The notes under the pieces: generated by a model
The model's input: only the letters and a program-made list of their open reading frames with translations
What the model was told of the DNA's origin: nothing
Database searches by the model: none
From: Boswellia sacra
Lineage: Eukaryota > Streptophyta > Magnoliopsida > Sapindales > Burseraceae
Direction of reading: 5' to 3'
DNA: 64,000 nt
Assembly (NCBI GenBank): GCA_013180625.2
Contig: SNVD02009519.1
Coordinates: 1,178,001 to 1,242,000 of the forward strand
Position numbers and translations under genes: made by a program
Shown: one piece after another, positions 36,192 to 47,800 of the stretch
Numbering within the stretch: position 1 is the stretch's first letter
How the letters are laid out: each line of letters opens with the position of its first letter

Positions 36192-36533
36192 ATGGAAGGA
36201 AGAGTAGCCATGCGAGTAAATTTGATCTTAGCTCTGGTAGTCGTGATTTTCGTGGCGAGAGGACCAGACCCAGCAGAAGGTGTTCGCATTGTAGTGGAAT
36301 GTCACCAGCCCAACTGCAATAATATTTGCTTAAAAGCATGTAAGAGAATATAAGAGCGCCCTTTTTCGGACCAGACCCAGCAGAAGGTGTTCGCATTGTA
36401 GTGGAATGTCACCAGCCCAACTGCAATAAGATTTGCTTAAAAGCATGTAAGAGAATATAAGAGCGCCCTTTTTCGTTCAGAGTGCCAGCATACACCTTGG
36501 GGAAATCTTTGCGTTTGTTATCATGATCCCTAA
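36192..36533 (+). pseudogene. Small secreted cysteine-rich peptide, copy Y2 (internal duplication and stop)
   Basis: ATG at 36192 reads MEGRVAMRVNLILALVVVIF (signal peptide), then EGVRIVVECHQPNCNNIC, homologous to Y1, but hits TAA after KACKRI (about 36350). A 107-bp unit is then repeated in tandem (36261-36367 and 36368-36474), after which the homologous C-terminal part (TPWGNLCVCYHDP) occurs in another frame and ends at TAA 36531-36533. The six-cysteine peptide is therefore not produced as one frame. A truncated peptide of about 50 residues is possible. Divergent partner of X2. Confidence 0.6.
36261..36474. repeat. 107-bp tandem duplication inside Y2
   Basis: Two 107-bp units (36261-36367, 36368-36474) differ at a single base. 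Each starts GGACCAGACCCAGCAGAAGG and ends GCGCCCTTTTTC. Because 107 is not a multiple of three, the duplication also shifts the frame. Confidence 0.95.
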
Positions 36534-36899
36534 GACTACGGTACTGCATGTCCATTTTCATGATCGTGGACAGCTAGCTAGTATTGTTTGCTCATAATTT
36601 AAGAAAATTAACGAATAAAACAATATTATTATTGACTTTTAAAAAAAAAAACTTTTGCTCTCCTGTTAGTGTATTATGCATCATATAAGAATAATTATGT
36701 CTTCAAAATAAAGGAGAATCATAGCATCCGTCCTTTTATTCTGGTACAAGATAAATTTTATTATGTGCAGTAAACGATAAACCAATTGCTAATTCATCAA
36801 TGTTAGAACATTTTCCTTGCTAATTCTCATATTACAATACTCTAACTTGGGGAACTTTCACGGTATTTCTCGCAATAAACAAGTGAAGAGGCCTCTAAT
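36534..36899. other. Spacer between Y2 and transferrin-like gene
   Basis: 366 bp holding the convergent 3' ends of Y2 (plus) and the transferrin-like gene (minus). AT-rich, with no other feature seen. Confidence 0.5.
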
Positions 36900-39616
36900 C
36901 TATTTTGTTGCAAATATATGTCGCATAAACTCTGTGAACGTGAAGACTAGCGCAAATGTGATGACTAGTGAAATATTGTACGGGCATGGAGACGAAGAGG
37001 TTACATCTGCAAAGATAGTTCAGCATGTAAAGTTCGCGAAGTTGTAGCATGTCTAAAAACAACATTTTTCCTAGAAAATACTTATTTTAAGATCTGCACT
37101 AGCTTACCTGATGCAGAATTTACAGTTGATGGGGTGACTTGGTGTTCAGGATTGTTTAGTTCCAGTATGCGCTGTGAAATGGAAGCTGATTTTCCGAGGT
37201 AAGACCTTGTGAGTTTCCTCACCATCACTAACTCTTGAGTACTGCAACAGAGTAAGAGCTTGTTTAGTGTCTTCAGTGTGGTAATTTTTGCAATAAACAT
37301 GAAGTTAGTATTGAACTCTGGAAGAAAAATAAATATCGTTTGCAGATAAATTAACTCTATGACCTTGGACTAATGAGCTGTTTAACACGGCCAATGTTTC
37401 CATCATAAAGAGCATCGATCCTGGTAGAGTTCGTCAGTGTTTGCAAAATGAACAATCTCTTCCTATTCGGAATGGAGTTGCTTGCCATAATCACATTCGC
37501 GGGAACAGTTCCAAGTCTGATCGATCATCGATCAATGATAAACAGAATCGGAATCAGATAGTAAATGAGACTTCCATTACCAAAATTAATCATAATGCAC
37601 TATGTATATGAAGTCTTTCCATAGCTAGAAACCAAATTTCTAGGTGTCGAATTTCAGGACTTACGAGCAAGATCCGGGATAACCATTGATTTCTCTGCAA
37701 CCCCCTTGTGGACAGAGATACCTGCATTGAATACAGCAAAGTAAATCTATAAGTGATTGACATTTCTTTTTTTTTGCTGCTTTTTATTTTATAAAAGATA
37801 ATCAATACATTTGAAAGAGGACCAGTACTATACACCTACATGAAATCTCTGACTGACTTTGTTGACCAAGACTGGTTATGAGGACCCTCCGTGGAGTATA
37901 CCAACGCGGTATCACCTTTCACAAATGCAATATCTCCCAATTCCTCCACCAGGCATCTGAATGCTCCCGAGTCTCCAAAAAAACAAACTATTTGAATGGC
38001 ATGAACCATTCTCATTGCCACACCCAGTACAGAGACCATTGCCAACTCCTTCAAACTCAGAAGGGGCACACAACTCCGAGAAAAAACTTGATGCAATCTC
38101 ATGGTCACTGATCACTTTTCCAGAGTCAATTGATTCTTTGATCTGCTTAATGGGATAGTTCCAACCAGCTGCTGTGAAGTAGCTTCCATGGCAAGATTTG
38201 TGGCCCTGGAAATCCCTTAAGCTGATGCCCTCCTTGCCCTGGCAAGCCTTTCTGTTTACAACTGCAACAGCATCATAACTTTGAGCATGTCCACAGTAAA
38301 CTTCATTTGCAATGGCTTTCATGGAGTAGTTAATGAATGCAGTATAAGCCAGCCCTGCCTCTAGATTTATTATATCTGCTTCTCCTTTCTTTATTGAATC
38401 TAGACACTCCTGAGTTGTGTCTCTTTCAACGCTGCAAAGAAATGCAAGAAAAATGGATCTATAATTAGTTACCTAATTTGCTTATCATAACTAACATTAC
38501 AATTAACAGAGATTGATTAATATGTATTGGTTCTTTGAAGAAGCCTTTTGCTGCTTAATCTCAATATTCTTTTAGTTATTATAATATATGAGAAAAGAAT
38601 TATTACTTTATGATTTCAAACAAAGTTCAAAATTATCTTATTTTAGAATTTTAAAACATCTATAATTTTTTTTTGTTTTTGAAAAATTAAAAAAAATCAA
38701 AACGATAAATAATGGTGACAAGAATAATAATAATAATAATTTTAAGAGTAATACTATAACTACAACTGAATTCTATAACTAATTCCTTACAACTTGAGGT
38801 AATGAAAATTTATTAAAAGAATAAGAAACAAAAACGAATAAGAGAAGTTATAATGTACGACATAATAATTATATATACAATAAAATTTTATCAATTCAGA
38901 TTATAAAGGGAGTTAATTATAAATAAGTTATCAGTACGGTATTATTTTAATTATAATATGCAATGCAAGGTAAGTAGTTCTAGTATATAATAAGTAATGC
39001 CTCCACGTACAAAAGTTTGCCATTTCCTCTTTAAACAACAACAAGGAGAAAACCAAATTACCATTGCCACGCGTAACCATCCGATTGGTCCAAGATGCTG
39101 ACGAGGTATTGACACTCCTCATACTCTTCCCTCACAGTACACCACTTCAATGTCTCCACGTCCGATCCCACCGTCCCTTCAGTTGCTGCACCACTTGGCA
39201 CAACCTCGTCGCCAGATTTCTCGCTTTCTTTTTCCACATCCTCCTCTGTTACTGGAACCGGCACGGCCGCAGTAGAGTCGACCGACGGTGCTGGCGAGGG
39301 AGGAAAGTGTTGCGCTGAGGAGAAATTTCTGCCGGGTTCCGGGAGCCCTGGAGATGGAACTGCTGCATAATCGAAAGATAATGCTGGCGCGGGAGGAAAG
39401 TGTTGTACGGACGACGAGGATGTTGTGTCGGATTCCGTTAACGGAGATGGGGCAGGGGCGAAACCTGAGAAAGAAAGAAAGAATGAAAGTGAAAATTAAT
39501 GAGAACAAATTGAATATCGAAAATGAATTAAAGCGGCGGCGGCAAGAAGCCATATAAGTACCATGAATTGTGAGGAAAGATGAAAGGAAAAGAAGGAGAA
39601 AAGTTGAGATCTGCAT
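36900..39616 (-). CDS. Transferrin-like protein, single lobe, GPI-anchor-like tail (one frameshift)
   Basis: Seven exons read by eye: 39562-39616, 39062-39464, 37840-38431, 37665-37721, 37364-37516, 37108-37241, 36900-37006; about 500 codons. Order: signal peptide (MQISTFLLLFLSSFL), a Pro/Ser-rich spacer (PSPLTESD, HFPPAPAL), then one transferrin lobe: LKWCTVREEYEECQYLV, INLEAGLAYTAF, YDAVAVVNRKAC, KSCHGSYFTAAGWNYPI, LCTGCGNENG, DSGAFRCLVEELGDIAFVKGDT, YLCPQGGCREI and VPANVIMASNS. The last exon ends in a hydrophobic stretch (ISLVITFALVFTF) like a GPI-anchor signal, as in melanotransferrin. Exon 3 has a run of seven T (minus strand; plus 37977-37983) that shifts the frame by +1. All later exons follow the frame that six T would give, so this is either a recent lesion or a base-calling error. 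Several residues that hold iron and carbonate in animal transferrins appear replaced. Confidence 0.82.
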
Positions 39617-40850
39617 CTCGGATTGAGAGAACTAACTGTTACTGTTTGTATTTTTTTGATGTGAATGCGATGCTCGTGGTGGTGATTTGAATATACGCAG
39701 CAGCATTGTGGAGTGTGCATGGTTTAGGTGCATTTCATTTGTGTTATCAAAGTAACTTCAAGAAGAAGAATTGAATGGATGTAAGAGCAAAAGTGATCGT
39801 GATTGAGTTTTTGCTGCATCTTTACGTTCTTTACTTGGGAGAAACGGATCATTCAAGCAATGTCTACCCTGTCTTGCGGGTCAAAAGGATCAGACGAATT
39901 AGAGATTAGCTGAGAGGAAAAAAAATACTGATAATAATATCTTAAAATCACTTAGCTTCGTAGAAAAGTTTCAAGAGTACCGGAAATAACTTTGAAGTCC
40001 TCAGGTTCAGTAAGCTAACATATCTTTTTCTTTTAATTAAAAAAATTAAAAAAAGAAGAATAAAAACCAATATTAATTCATGGATATGCTCTCCCACAAT
40101 TAATAAACGTAGGAGTTATGAGTTATTTATGATTTGATATTCTTAAAATAATAATAACAAAAAAGGGAATGTTTTATTGAAATTGATTTATAGTAAAATG
40201 TCATTTTCGATCCCTTCGCTGGCGTTTACTTGTTACCATATATAAGATATGAACCTTCACCTCACTGTGAGATGAACCTAAGCTACAAACCACATTAAAC
40301 TAGGGTTACTCTTTGATTTTGAAATCACTGATCAGTAGATAGAAACACGCTGCAGCTGCCTCCTAACGATCAATTAATCAACACTTGCATGAGTGCACAT
40401 TTATGAAAAATACACCATCATAACCATCCTGCAGGAACATTTCTAGCTTTCTCGTCCATCTTTCTTTTCTGCTTAATAAGTGGACATTTGCATGATGTCT
40501 CTCAAATAGGCTAAGTATTTGTGTTTTGTGCATAGCAAGTATACACTTATACACTATACAATCCACTCTAAAATTTCCTGGGGATGATTTATGAATTTGG
40601 AATAGATTTACAGGTTAAGGGGTTGTTGTTGAGCGATCTAAAACCGAAAATCAATTTGAGAATTTTAATGGAAATAGAATTCAAATTTAAAGATAATTAG
40701 ATCTAAAGGTCTCCAAGAGTCTAAAAAAATAGACCGATCTGTTAATTTGTTCCAATTCATTAATTCAATCTGGTATAAATATCAGAAAAAATAGGAGCGT
40801 CGTCTTGGTAAACAAGATATATATCTTTATTGTTTTTAATAGTTTTTCAC
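39617..40850. other. Upstream region of transferrin-like gene
   Basis: 1.2 kb with no recognised gene. The first few hundred bases should hold the 5' leader and promoter of the transferrin-like gene. The right part runs into chloroplast-derived DNA, but the exact left boundary of that insertion (about 40800-40900) could not be fixed. Confidence 0.5.
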
Positions 40851-41018
40851 AAATAAAGTTCTCTTTTTCCCCAGGCTCGAAGGACAAATTCTTTCTTTGA
40901 TGAAAAGTTTTATATTTTTTTTTTATAGCTAGAATCCATTCTATTCTCTGTACCCATCTAACAATCGAATATGAACAACTCGCTATTCATTTGGGTTCTC
41001 AGTCATAATCATTATGTA

Positions 41019-41105
41019 GGAAAGATGGCCGAGTGGTTGAAGGCGTAGCATTGGAACTACTATGTAGGCTTTTGTTTACCGAGGGTTAAAATCCCTCTCT
41101 GTCCG
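41019..41105 (+). pseudogene. trnS-GGA: Plastid trnS-GGA copy, degraded
   Basis: 87 bp matching plastid tRNA-Ser(GGA) in order and length, including the long variable arm. The T-loop reads GGTTAAAATCC instead of GGTTCGAATCC, and the anticodon stem has a mismatch (TAGCA against TACTA). It is a nuclear relic with no expected function. Confidence 0.88.
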
Positions 41106-41400
41106 TACCTTAACCCAATTCACCAATGTTACTGATCGCACTGTATCAAATTAAAAAACAACGAATACCAACTAGTTAGACCTTTCTTTGAGATAGGTTC
41201 TCAATTCCTAATTTCTGTGATACGAAAAATACAAGAAAAAAAGAGCAGGCAGGGGATAAAAATATCCCTACTGATCTATGATACATGAATGGGAGAAAAA
41301 TCCAAATTGGCGGATCAAATTCCTTACCTTGTGTCCATTTACTTAACTTAGGCTAAAAGGGAAAATTGTACGAACCTTTGGTTTCTTATTTTAGTTAGGT

Positions 41401-42002
41401 TTAAGTCTGACGAGAATAATATTCTACGACAAGCAATTCATTTATTTTCAAATCGACCTATTTACTATCTATTATTTGATTGACTAATCCTTTATATTGG
41501 AATGCGTGAAGGGTCAAGTGTTTTGGCAATTCTTCATGATGGGATGAATCAAGATAATTTTGAATCAGAGCTCTCGATTTTTGGTCATCTCTTGCTGTAA
41601 TAATATCTCGGGGCTTGCAACGATAGCTTGGTATATCTACTATACGACCATTAACCAAAATATGTCTATAGTTAACTAATTGGCGAGCTTGAGGAATAGT
41701 TGAAGCCATACTCAATCGAAAAAGGATATTATCCAAACGCAGTAATTTTAGTAAAACCAGACCCGTTGACCCTTTGGCTTTGCCGGCGATACGAACGTAT
41801 TTAAGTGATTGTTGTTGTTCTGTAAGGCCATAATGAAAGCAAAATTTTTGTTTTTCTTCTAAACGAATACGATATTGAGATTTTTTCTCGGAGCGCGATT
41901 GATTTCTGAGATCGCTTCCAGCTCTAGGCCTTTTACTCATTAGTCCTGGTAAAGCGCCCAGACGGCGTATTTTTTGAAACGAGGCCCTCAGTAACGTGAC
42001 AT
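41401..42002 (-). pseudogene. rps4: Plastid ribosomal protein S4 copy
   Basis: Full-length copy from its ATG (42000-42002) to the native TAA (41401-41403). Codon 5 is TGA (CGA in the plastid gene), a base is missing in the A run soon after, and a TAG replaces the Trp codon following QIIDSK, 20 codons before the native end. A short in-frame deletion removes residues before RLDNILFRL. The open part (41458-41940) encodes recognisable S4 ([15 protein letters not shown] ... [15 protein letters not shown]). Both nonsense changes are C-to-T type, the usual decay of methylated nuclear plastid DNA. Confidence 0.93.
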
Positions 42003-42725
42003 AAGGACTCCTTATTTTAAATTTTATTAAAATTTAATAAACCTAAATTAAAACTGAGCTAAATGATAAATGAAGCGAAATCCACTAAAGTATTGCCTTA
42101 CAAAGAATAATGAGATGATTTGTATCAATATATATCCAGACCCTTTGTTTATATTGTGTGTGTATATATATAAATCGAAATCAAAAGAAATCAAAAGAAG
42201 GTTCCTTTCCGTGATTTATTATGTCGAGATCTAACTCCTCAAATTTTTATTCATAATTGGAAGCCCCTATAACATAATAGATCGATGACCTTTAGAAAAA
42301 GAAACGGGAAGAAACCTTTTCCTTTTCAATGTTTTGTTCTTTTCTTTTAAAAAGACATTATCAATCATGTAAAAAATAAAACAAATAAAACCCTTGTGCT
42401 TTCACCTTGCTTCGGACTTTTCTTTTTCTAAATAAAAGGGATCAATCTATTTTGATTCTATTTTCTATATATTCTATATTTTTTATTTTATGTTTATGAA
42501 AGATCTTCGTTGTTCAAATCCTGATGTATCAACAAATCCAGTAATCCGTTCCTATATCCATGTGACTTACTAGTCGATTTGAGTTGGGTTAGATTGGAGT
42601 TTTTAACTGAATTCATGTCATGATTTTGACTCCACAAATCCACCAAGAGTGGGTGGGTATAATGGAAGAAAAGGGTGTTTCCATGACTCTATCGCCCAGT
42701 AAATTCTGTCCACTTAATCCCTATT

Positions 42726-42876
42726 TCATGGCCACATATAAGTAATGGAAAACCTTTCTTCTGTTACATGAATCCAATTTTCATTTCATCCAAGGAAAGC
42801 CATCTTTTTCTCAACAATGTCTTTGTAATTGGATCCAATATCGTTCCGTTAGATAGGAACAGATTTGATAAATATT
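42726..42876 (-). pseudogene. ycf2: Plastid ycf2 3' end fragment
   Basis: Minus-strand frame [15 protein letters not shown]...TKTLLRKRW...DEMKIGFM matches the ycf2 C-terminus. The native terminal TGG CCA TGA is still visible at 42726-42734, although a stop and frame change come after IGFM. It is joined directly to atpB sequence. Confidence 0.85.
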
Positions 42877-43006
42877 GTATAAAGGCAGGCGCAAATTTAT
42901 GAATAGGAGATATTGTGCAAGTATCTACAGGACCTAAATTATCAACACGCTCTCCAGGCACGTTGAAAATCCATCCTAGGGTTGCTCCGCCAACCGGAAC
43001 ACTTAT
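42875..43006 (-). pseudogene. atpB: Plastid atpB internal fragment
   Basis: Minus-strand [15 protein letters not shown]...[17 protein letters not shown]...APAFIQ corresponds to a stretch of about 45 residues of the plastid ATP synthase beta subunit, with several substitutions (for example Arg to Trp after ATLG). It is fused in frame to ycf2 at about 42873-42877, giving a chimeric open frame (42764-43027) of no expected function. Confidence 0.88.
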
Positions 43007-44184
43007 GATTATGAAATGTCTTGTCATTTATGCAACAATGAGGTAGATAACAATATAAAATTAACTATAGACACTCTAAATCTTTGCTAGTTAATTGTTA
43101 ACTTTATGATTAATTATAGCTTACAGATGGTGGCATGGTGCCGTTTCTGGGATCCATCAAGATCTTATGGGTCATGGGCCAACGGGTGTGCTGTAAAGCA
43201 TTTACTCTGGGCCCAAAAACAGTGGAACATCACAGTGGGTATACATGAATGAACCAAGAGTAGACTGGGCCAGAACAAGAATCCCAAATCCTCTTCTCCA
43301 TCATCTTCATTAATCACTCCTTCCTCCTAAACTTTGGAGTAAATATCTGAAACGCTTTATTGGTTGGTAAATAATTTTACCGAGAGGAACATGAGGTTGT
43401 CTGCCTAGTAAGAACAAAATTTAGGGTTGTAATGATGATGCACCACCTGAACAACTTGACAGCTGGGGTTCACGTTAATTTCCTTCTCGATATAACAAAC
43501 AATCCAGTGCTCAGGTATACGGCTTGCTTCGTTATCCCCTTTTGTTGATGAGAAGTTCCAAAGTGTCATTTCATCAACAACAACTGCTACTATTTCTTCC
43601 TCAAATAATTAAACCAAACCACTTCACTCACTTCACCTAGGGTTTCACTCACACACATACACTTCATCTTATGTATGATAGTATACTATCTACCCACGAA
43701 CCAATTCTCTCCATTGACAATATTACATTCTTCTTAAAGTGTCAATTTACCCGTTTGTATTCCTTTAATAAGAAAAATATCAGCAGAAGACGACACAGGT
43801 CATTGATTGATATCTGCATATTCATAATTAAATTATGTTGCTTGAATCTCTCTAAGTATAATCTATTTCACTTGAAATTTTCTCAATTTGATAACCAATG
43901 CTATTGAATTTATAATAATGTATCATCTCCTATATGGACAAATAAATAGAAAGAGAAGCCGGCAATAGTATATAATAATAAGAAGATTGTGGATGGAGCA
44001 GCGAATGAATGGCATGCGGAGCATTTGGGGTAAAGGAAGGATAAGACATGCGCATCAGTTGGGTAAACTTCGAGGAGGAATTAGAATAACACTAACAAAG
44101 ATGGATATTAATTAATAATACATTGCGGTGTTTATATATTAATTAACAGATTTACTAAAAAAAGGAGTTATATATATAAATAGA

Positions 44185-44208
44185 CAGAGAGAGAGAGAGA
44201 GAGAGAGA
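44185..44208. repeat. (GA)n microsatellite
   Basis: An AG/GA dinucleotide run of about 24 bp in the gene-poor region. Confidence 0.95.
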
Positions 44209-44844
44209 TTATATGTATATATGCTGCAGAGCACATGACTGTCTGCAACACCCTCATCATCATAATTCTAATAGAACCGTGCGTCAACATGTTTGTGTGC
44301 AGTTCGAGGCAGTATAGAAGAAAAGAAGGTTACAAACTAGCCAGCCAGCCAGGGCAGCGAGTAAGCAGTGACTGAGTTCAAAAGGAGAGAGCAGAGAGAA
44401 AGAGAGTGCGTGTATAACAATATACATTAATATGTTATTATAATTTCATTATAGATTATTAGAATGGAGTTTTTAAGTTATTATCGTTTATTAATTAATA
44501 AGATTAATATATGGGTATATATAGAACATAGAGGAAAGATGATGAGGTTGGAGAAGAATCTAACTGTGAGACATGCACTTAGAAACAAACAACAAAAACC
44601 TAAAGATGAAGAGACCCCATGATGTGTCTGACACCAGGATTCCCACACTTGTTCCTTCCAGCACTATACACGATAAATATCATTGAAACTTTTTCCATTT
44701 TTAATACAACTTTGTTCTCTTTTCGCTCTTTGATTCTTAACCATTTTCTACATACAAGGTAAAGGGAGAATTTTTCCCTTTGCAGCCTTTTCTAGACATG
44801 GAAGATCGATCGCTCTCTCCCATCAGTCTCTCCCTCCAGTACAC

Positions 44845-44848
<4 letters not shown>

Positions 44849-44877
<29 letters not shown>
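44849..44877. repeat. (CT)n microsatellite
   Basis: A CT dinucleotide run of about 29 bp. CT-rich tracts often lie in plant 5' leaders, but no gene follows here. Confidence 0.95.
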
Positions 44878-44879
<2 letters not shown>

Positions 44880-47800
44880 GCTACATATCTAGTACATTCA
44901 TTGTGATTATGCTGCATTCCAAGGGGGCAAATAGGTTGGTTCTCTAGCCACTCTACAAAATGATTTGAATCTATATATATTATTTGTATTATAACTATCT
45001 TTGCCTTCTTTTACTCAAGGTTTGTTTCATTTCCTGATGGGCACTTCTTTTTATTGTGCCCTGTGGCGCCATGCGCTAGCTAGCTTCTCATCACTCTTCA
45101 AAGCCTTTGTGATCCATGAGGCATAGAGTTGTTTTAACTTTTGTGACGGTCTTATGTATAGAAGAAGGATGTGAAAAGGCTGTTTCTATCCCATTTTAGC
45201 ATCTGGCTTTTACTACATAACTTGGGATTATTTTAATTTGTATATTATGTAAAATTGGTTGAGATGGGTTAAAGTTGAGTATTAGTGAGAACAAAGTGGA
45301 AACTTTCAACCACCCTTCAAACTACCTATAATAACCATTCAATGTTTTCAAGTGTTTTGGGCTAAGGTTTTCTGAATTGAAATGTCCTTTCGGGTATGTC
45401 AGATTGTGTTTGACTTGTTGCATTCACCAATAAATGAATCAGATTCTGATGATCAGTAAAGTCCTTGAGCTAGCATGCATGCAGTGTACTTAGGGTTATA
45501 ACAGGGAGTGGCGTTTTTTATTTCAAGTTCCAATATATGAGTAGCTACCAATTCCTGATGATCATCAGTACTTGAATGGTCGCTGTTTAGATCAAGAAAT
45601 TGCTGATATAATACCTAATTAGCCAGACTGTTTCTTACTTAATTACTGTTTAACTCCATTAGTGGAGCAGATATCAGCCAGTTACTCGCTCATCCCATAT
45701 ATGAAAATCACAAACAAAAAACACTAACAGTACCTTGACCTTGTTTTACCCTAAGCTCGATAGAACTTGCAAGATCATTTCAGGTTATCCTTTTCAGAAC
45801 CTAATTGGTATAGATTTTCTCTACAATGTTGTAAACATATATAACTTCATAGAAAATAAATTTAACTTATGAGAGATTAAAAAAATTCTTAACTAACCAT
45901 AAATAATTAAAAAACAAAAATTAATTAACTTAGATTAGGAGAAGGTCTATATATATACATATAAGCACGGGAATTATGGAGTTTGCTGGTGAGAGTAAAA
46001 TCGAGTCAAATATTATATAATTTATCTATTTTTTCTTTTACTTGATGTTGTAAGTTAACCCCATTCCCTTGCATATTCGGAGGAAGATTCTTCCCTACCC
46101 TCTCCTATTTGTGGCTCTTTCAAATGTGCTTCGTCTTTTTAGCAAGGAGCCAGCAGGCCAATAGGGAGCCCTTGTAAATTTTTCTAAATAATAGTGCCAT
46201 AATTTTTAGGAATATTATATTAATTTTAACCTTCAAAAGAATCAAAACAAGATTCAACCTGTCTTACTCCTTTACAGTCTACAAAAAGTGAGGCTATATA
46301 ACCAGGATACATAATTATATACGTGTCTTGTTATGTTTTGGAGTGAAAAGTAAAGCAGTTTTTAACACACATATATATCAACTTCTGATAACAATCAAGA
46401 TCGTCTCCTAAGTCTTGCTTCCAAATGTTTTCAATACTTCCACTCCTTTACATAAGTTCCTATTTTGATGATCAACTCTCTGCAATAGTACTAAATTCTA
46501 AATTAATAGAGTTAACTTTAATATTACTCTTGTAACTTGCAAGGCTATGAGCTTATATAGTGTGTGTACATAGATATGTATTCTATTCAAATAATTCTCA
46601 ACCAAAAATAATACTTTTAATAAACATATAAGAAACTGATCAAGGAAAGGAGAAAACAAAAGAACAGAAAGCGATACACTAAATATATTAGGGTTAAGAG
46701 TACTGCACTGAAGAGCAAGTCATCATCAGTTAACAGTTGGATCAATATTATATGTTTACGAAGCTTTTCCTTTAATGTAATCTTGACTAACTTGATTCTC
46801 TCTTGGCTTTCAAATTAGATTTCTATAAACTGATCATACAATATTCAAATTGTAATCTCTTCATTCAAAGCATTACGTAAAATTTAAGCTATAGAGAACA
46901 CACCGCTAATTAACTTCCACCCTGAAACAATATTTGTTTCATGCACGTATAGATTTCTCTTAAAGAAGTATGAATCTTTTTATGAATCGTGCAACATTAG
47001 ATCTGTGAAAAGTTATAACTACATATGTAAGATTAAGAAGATCAAAATAAGAACTCAAATTTTAAAATATATATATATATTAAAGCATTTTAAATTCAAA
47101 TTATGTACCAACAGGGTTAATGTCATATCTGTGTAATTAAGGACAATCTTCTTTTGAAATTTCAAGGCTGTGTGGACACCTAATGGTCATCTAGCAGTGA
47201 TCATGTATTAAAGAGGCTTGATCTGATTATTATGTATAAAGCATAGAATTAGAGAAAAACGATTCATTGAAATTGGATTCTTTAGTTGTTTCTTGGAAAC
47301 AAGATTTTGATCAATATCATTAATTATTTTGAGATTTCCGGATCAAATGATAGCTACAGTTAATTATGTTACGAATGAAGCAAAAAAATTTATTTAATTT
47401 GTCGGGTAATAATTTTGACTGTAACACATATAGATCTAGATAAAATTGATAAAAATCTCTGACAAAGAAACAAGAGATAGTGAAGATATACAAGACGAGG
47501 CTGACACCCTGTTGTTTTGATTTCAACCCTAAAATTCTGTTGGTGGCCGTATTTGGACAGCTAAAGATTCTTACAAAGAAATTGACCATTCGTAGAACAA
47601 TCGAATAAAGTTACAAGTATTATTGGAACACTTTTGTTAGCTGGTCGTGTTCAAATGGGGCTACTTGCCCTGCTAGCTACTCGTAATTGATGAATTTTTC
47701 AACCCTATTGAGTTAGAAATTTTAAAGTTACCGTCACGAAAGAACAAATTTCCGCTAGTTTTTTGGTATGTCTAGTAAACTTTTGTTGGACACCTGATTT

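Larger units (their letters stand above)
40850..43006. mobile_element. Nuclear insertion of chloroplast DNA (NUPT), mosaic
   Basis: Contains, in order, the ycf3-side spacer and trnS-GGA, rps4 on the opposite strand (the normal plastid neighbours), then the 3' end of ycf2 with its downstream spacer, then an internal piece of atpB. In the plastid genome ycf2 and atpB are tens of kilobases from rps4 and from each other, so at least three plastid fragments were joined. The genes carry stops and small indels, so the insertion is not new and is not plastid contamination. Outer limits are approximate. Confidence 0.9.

Noticed and set aside
41019..41105. Functional tRNA-Ser gene
   Set aside because: T-loop and anticodon-stem changes, and its place next to other plastid fragments, show a nuclear plastid relic.
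42764..43027. 87-residue chimeric atpB-ycf2 frame as a new gene
   Set aside because: It is the accidental fusion of two plastid fragments with no start context or expression evidence.
43433..43516. Exon-like frame beginning MMHHLNNLTAGV with a possible donor
   Set aside because: Only about 28 codons, with no neighbouring exons and no recognised family.
46086..46115. miR482-like sequence (TTCTTCCCTACCC...)
   Set aside because: It resembles the start of miR482 but no complementary arm was found within about 200 bp on either side, so there is no hairpin.
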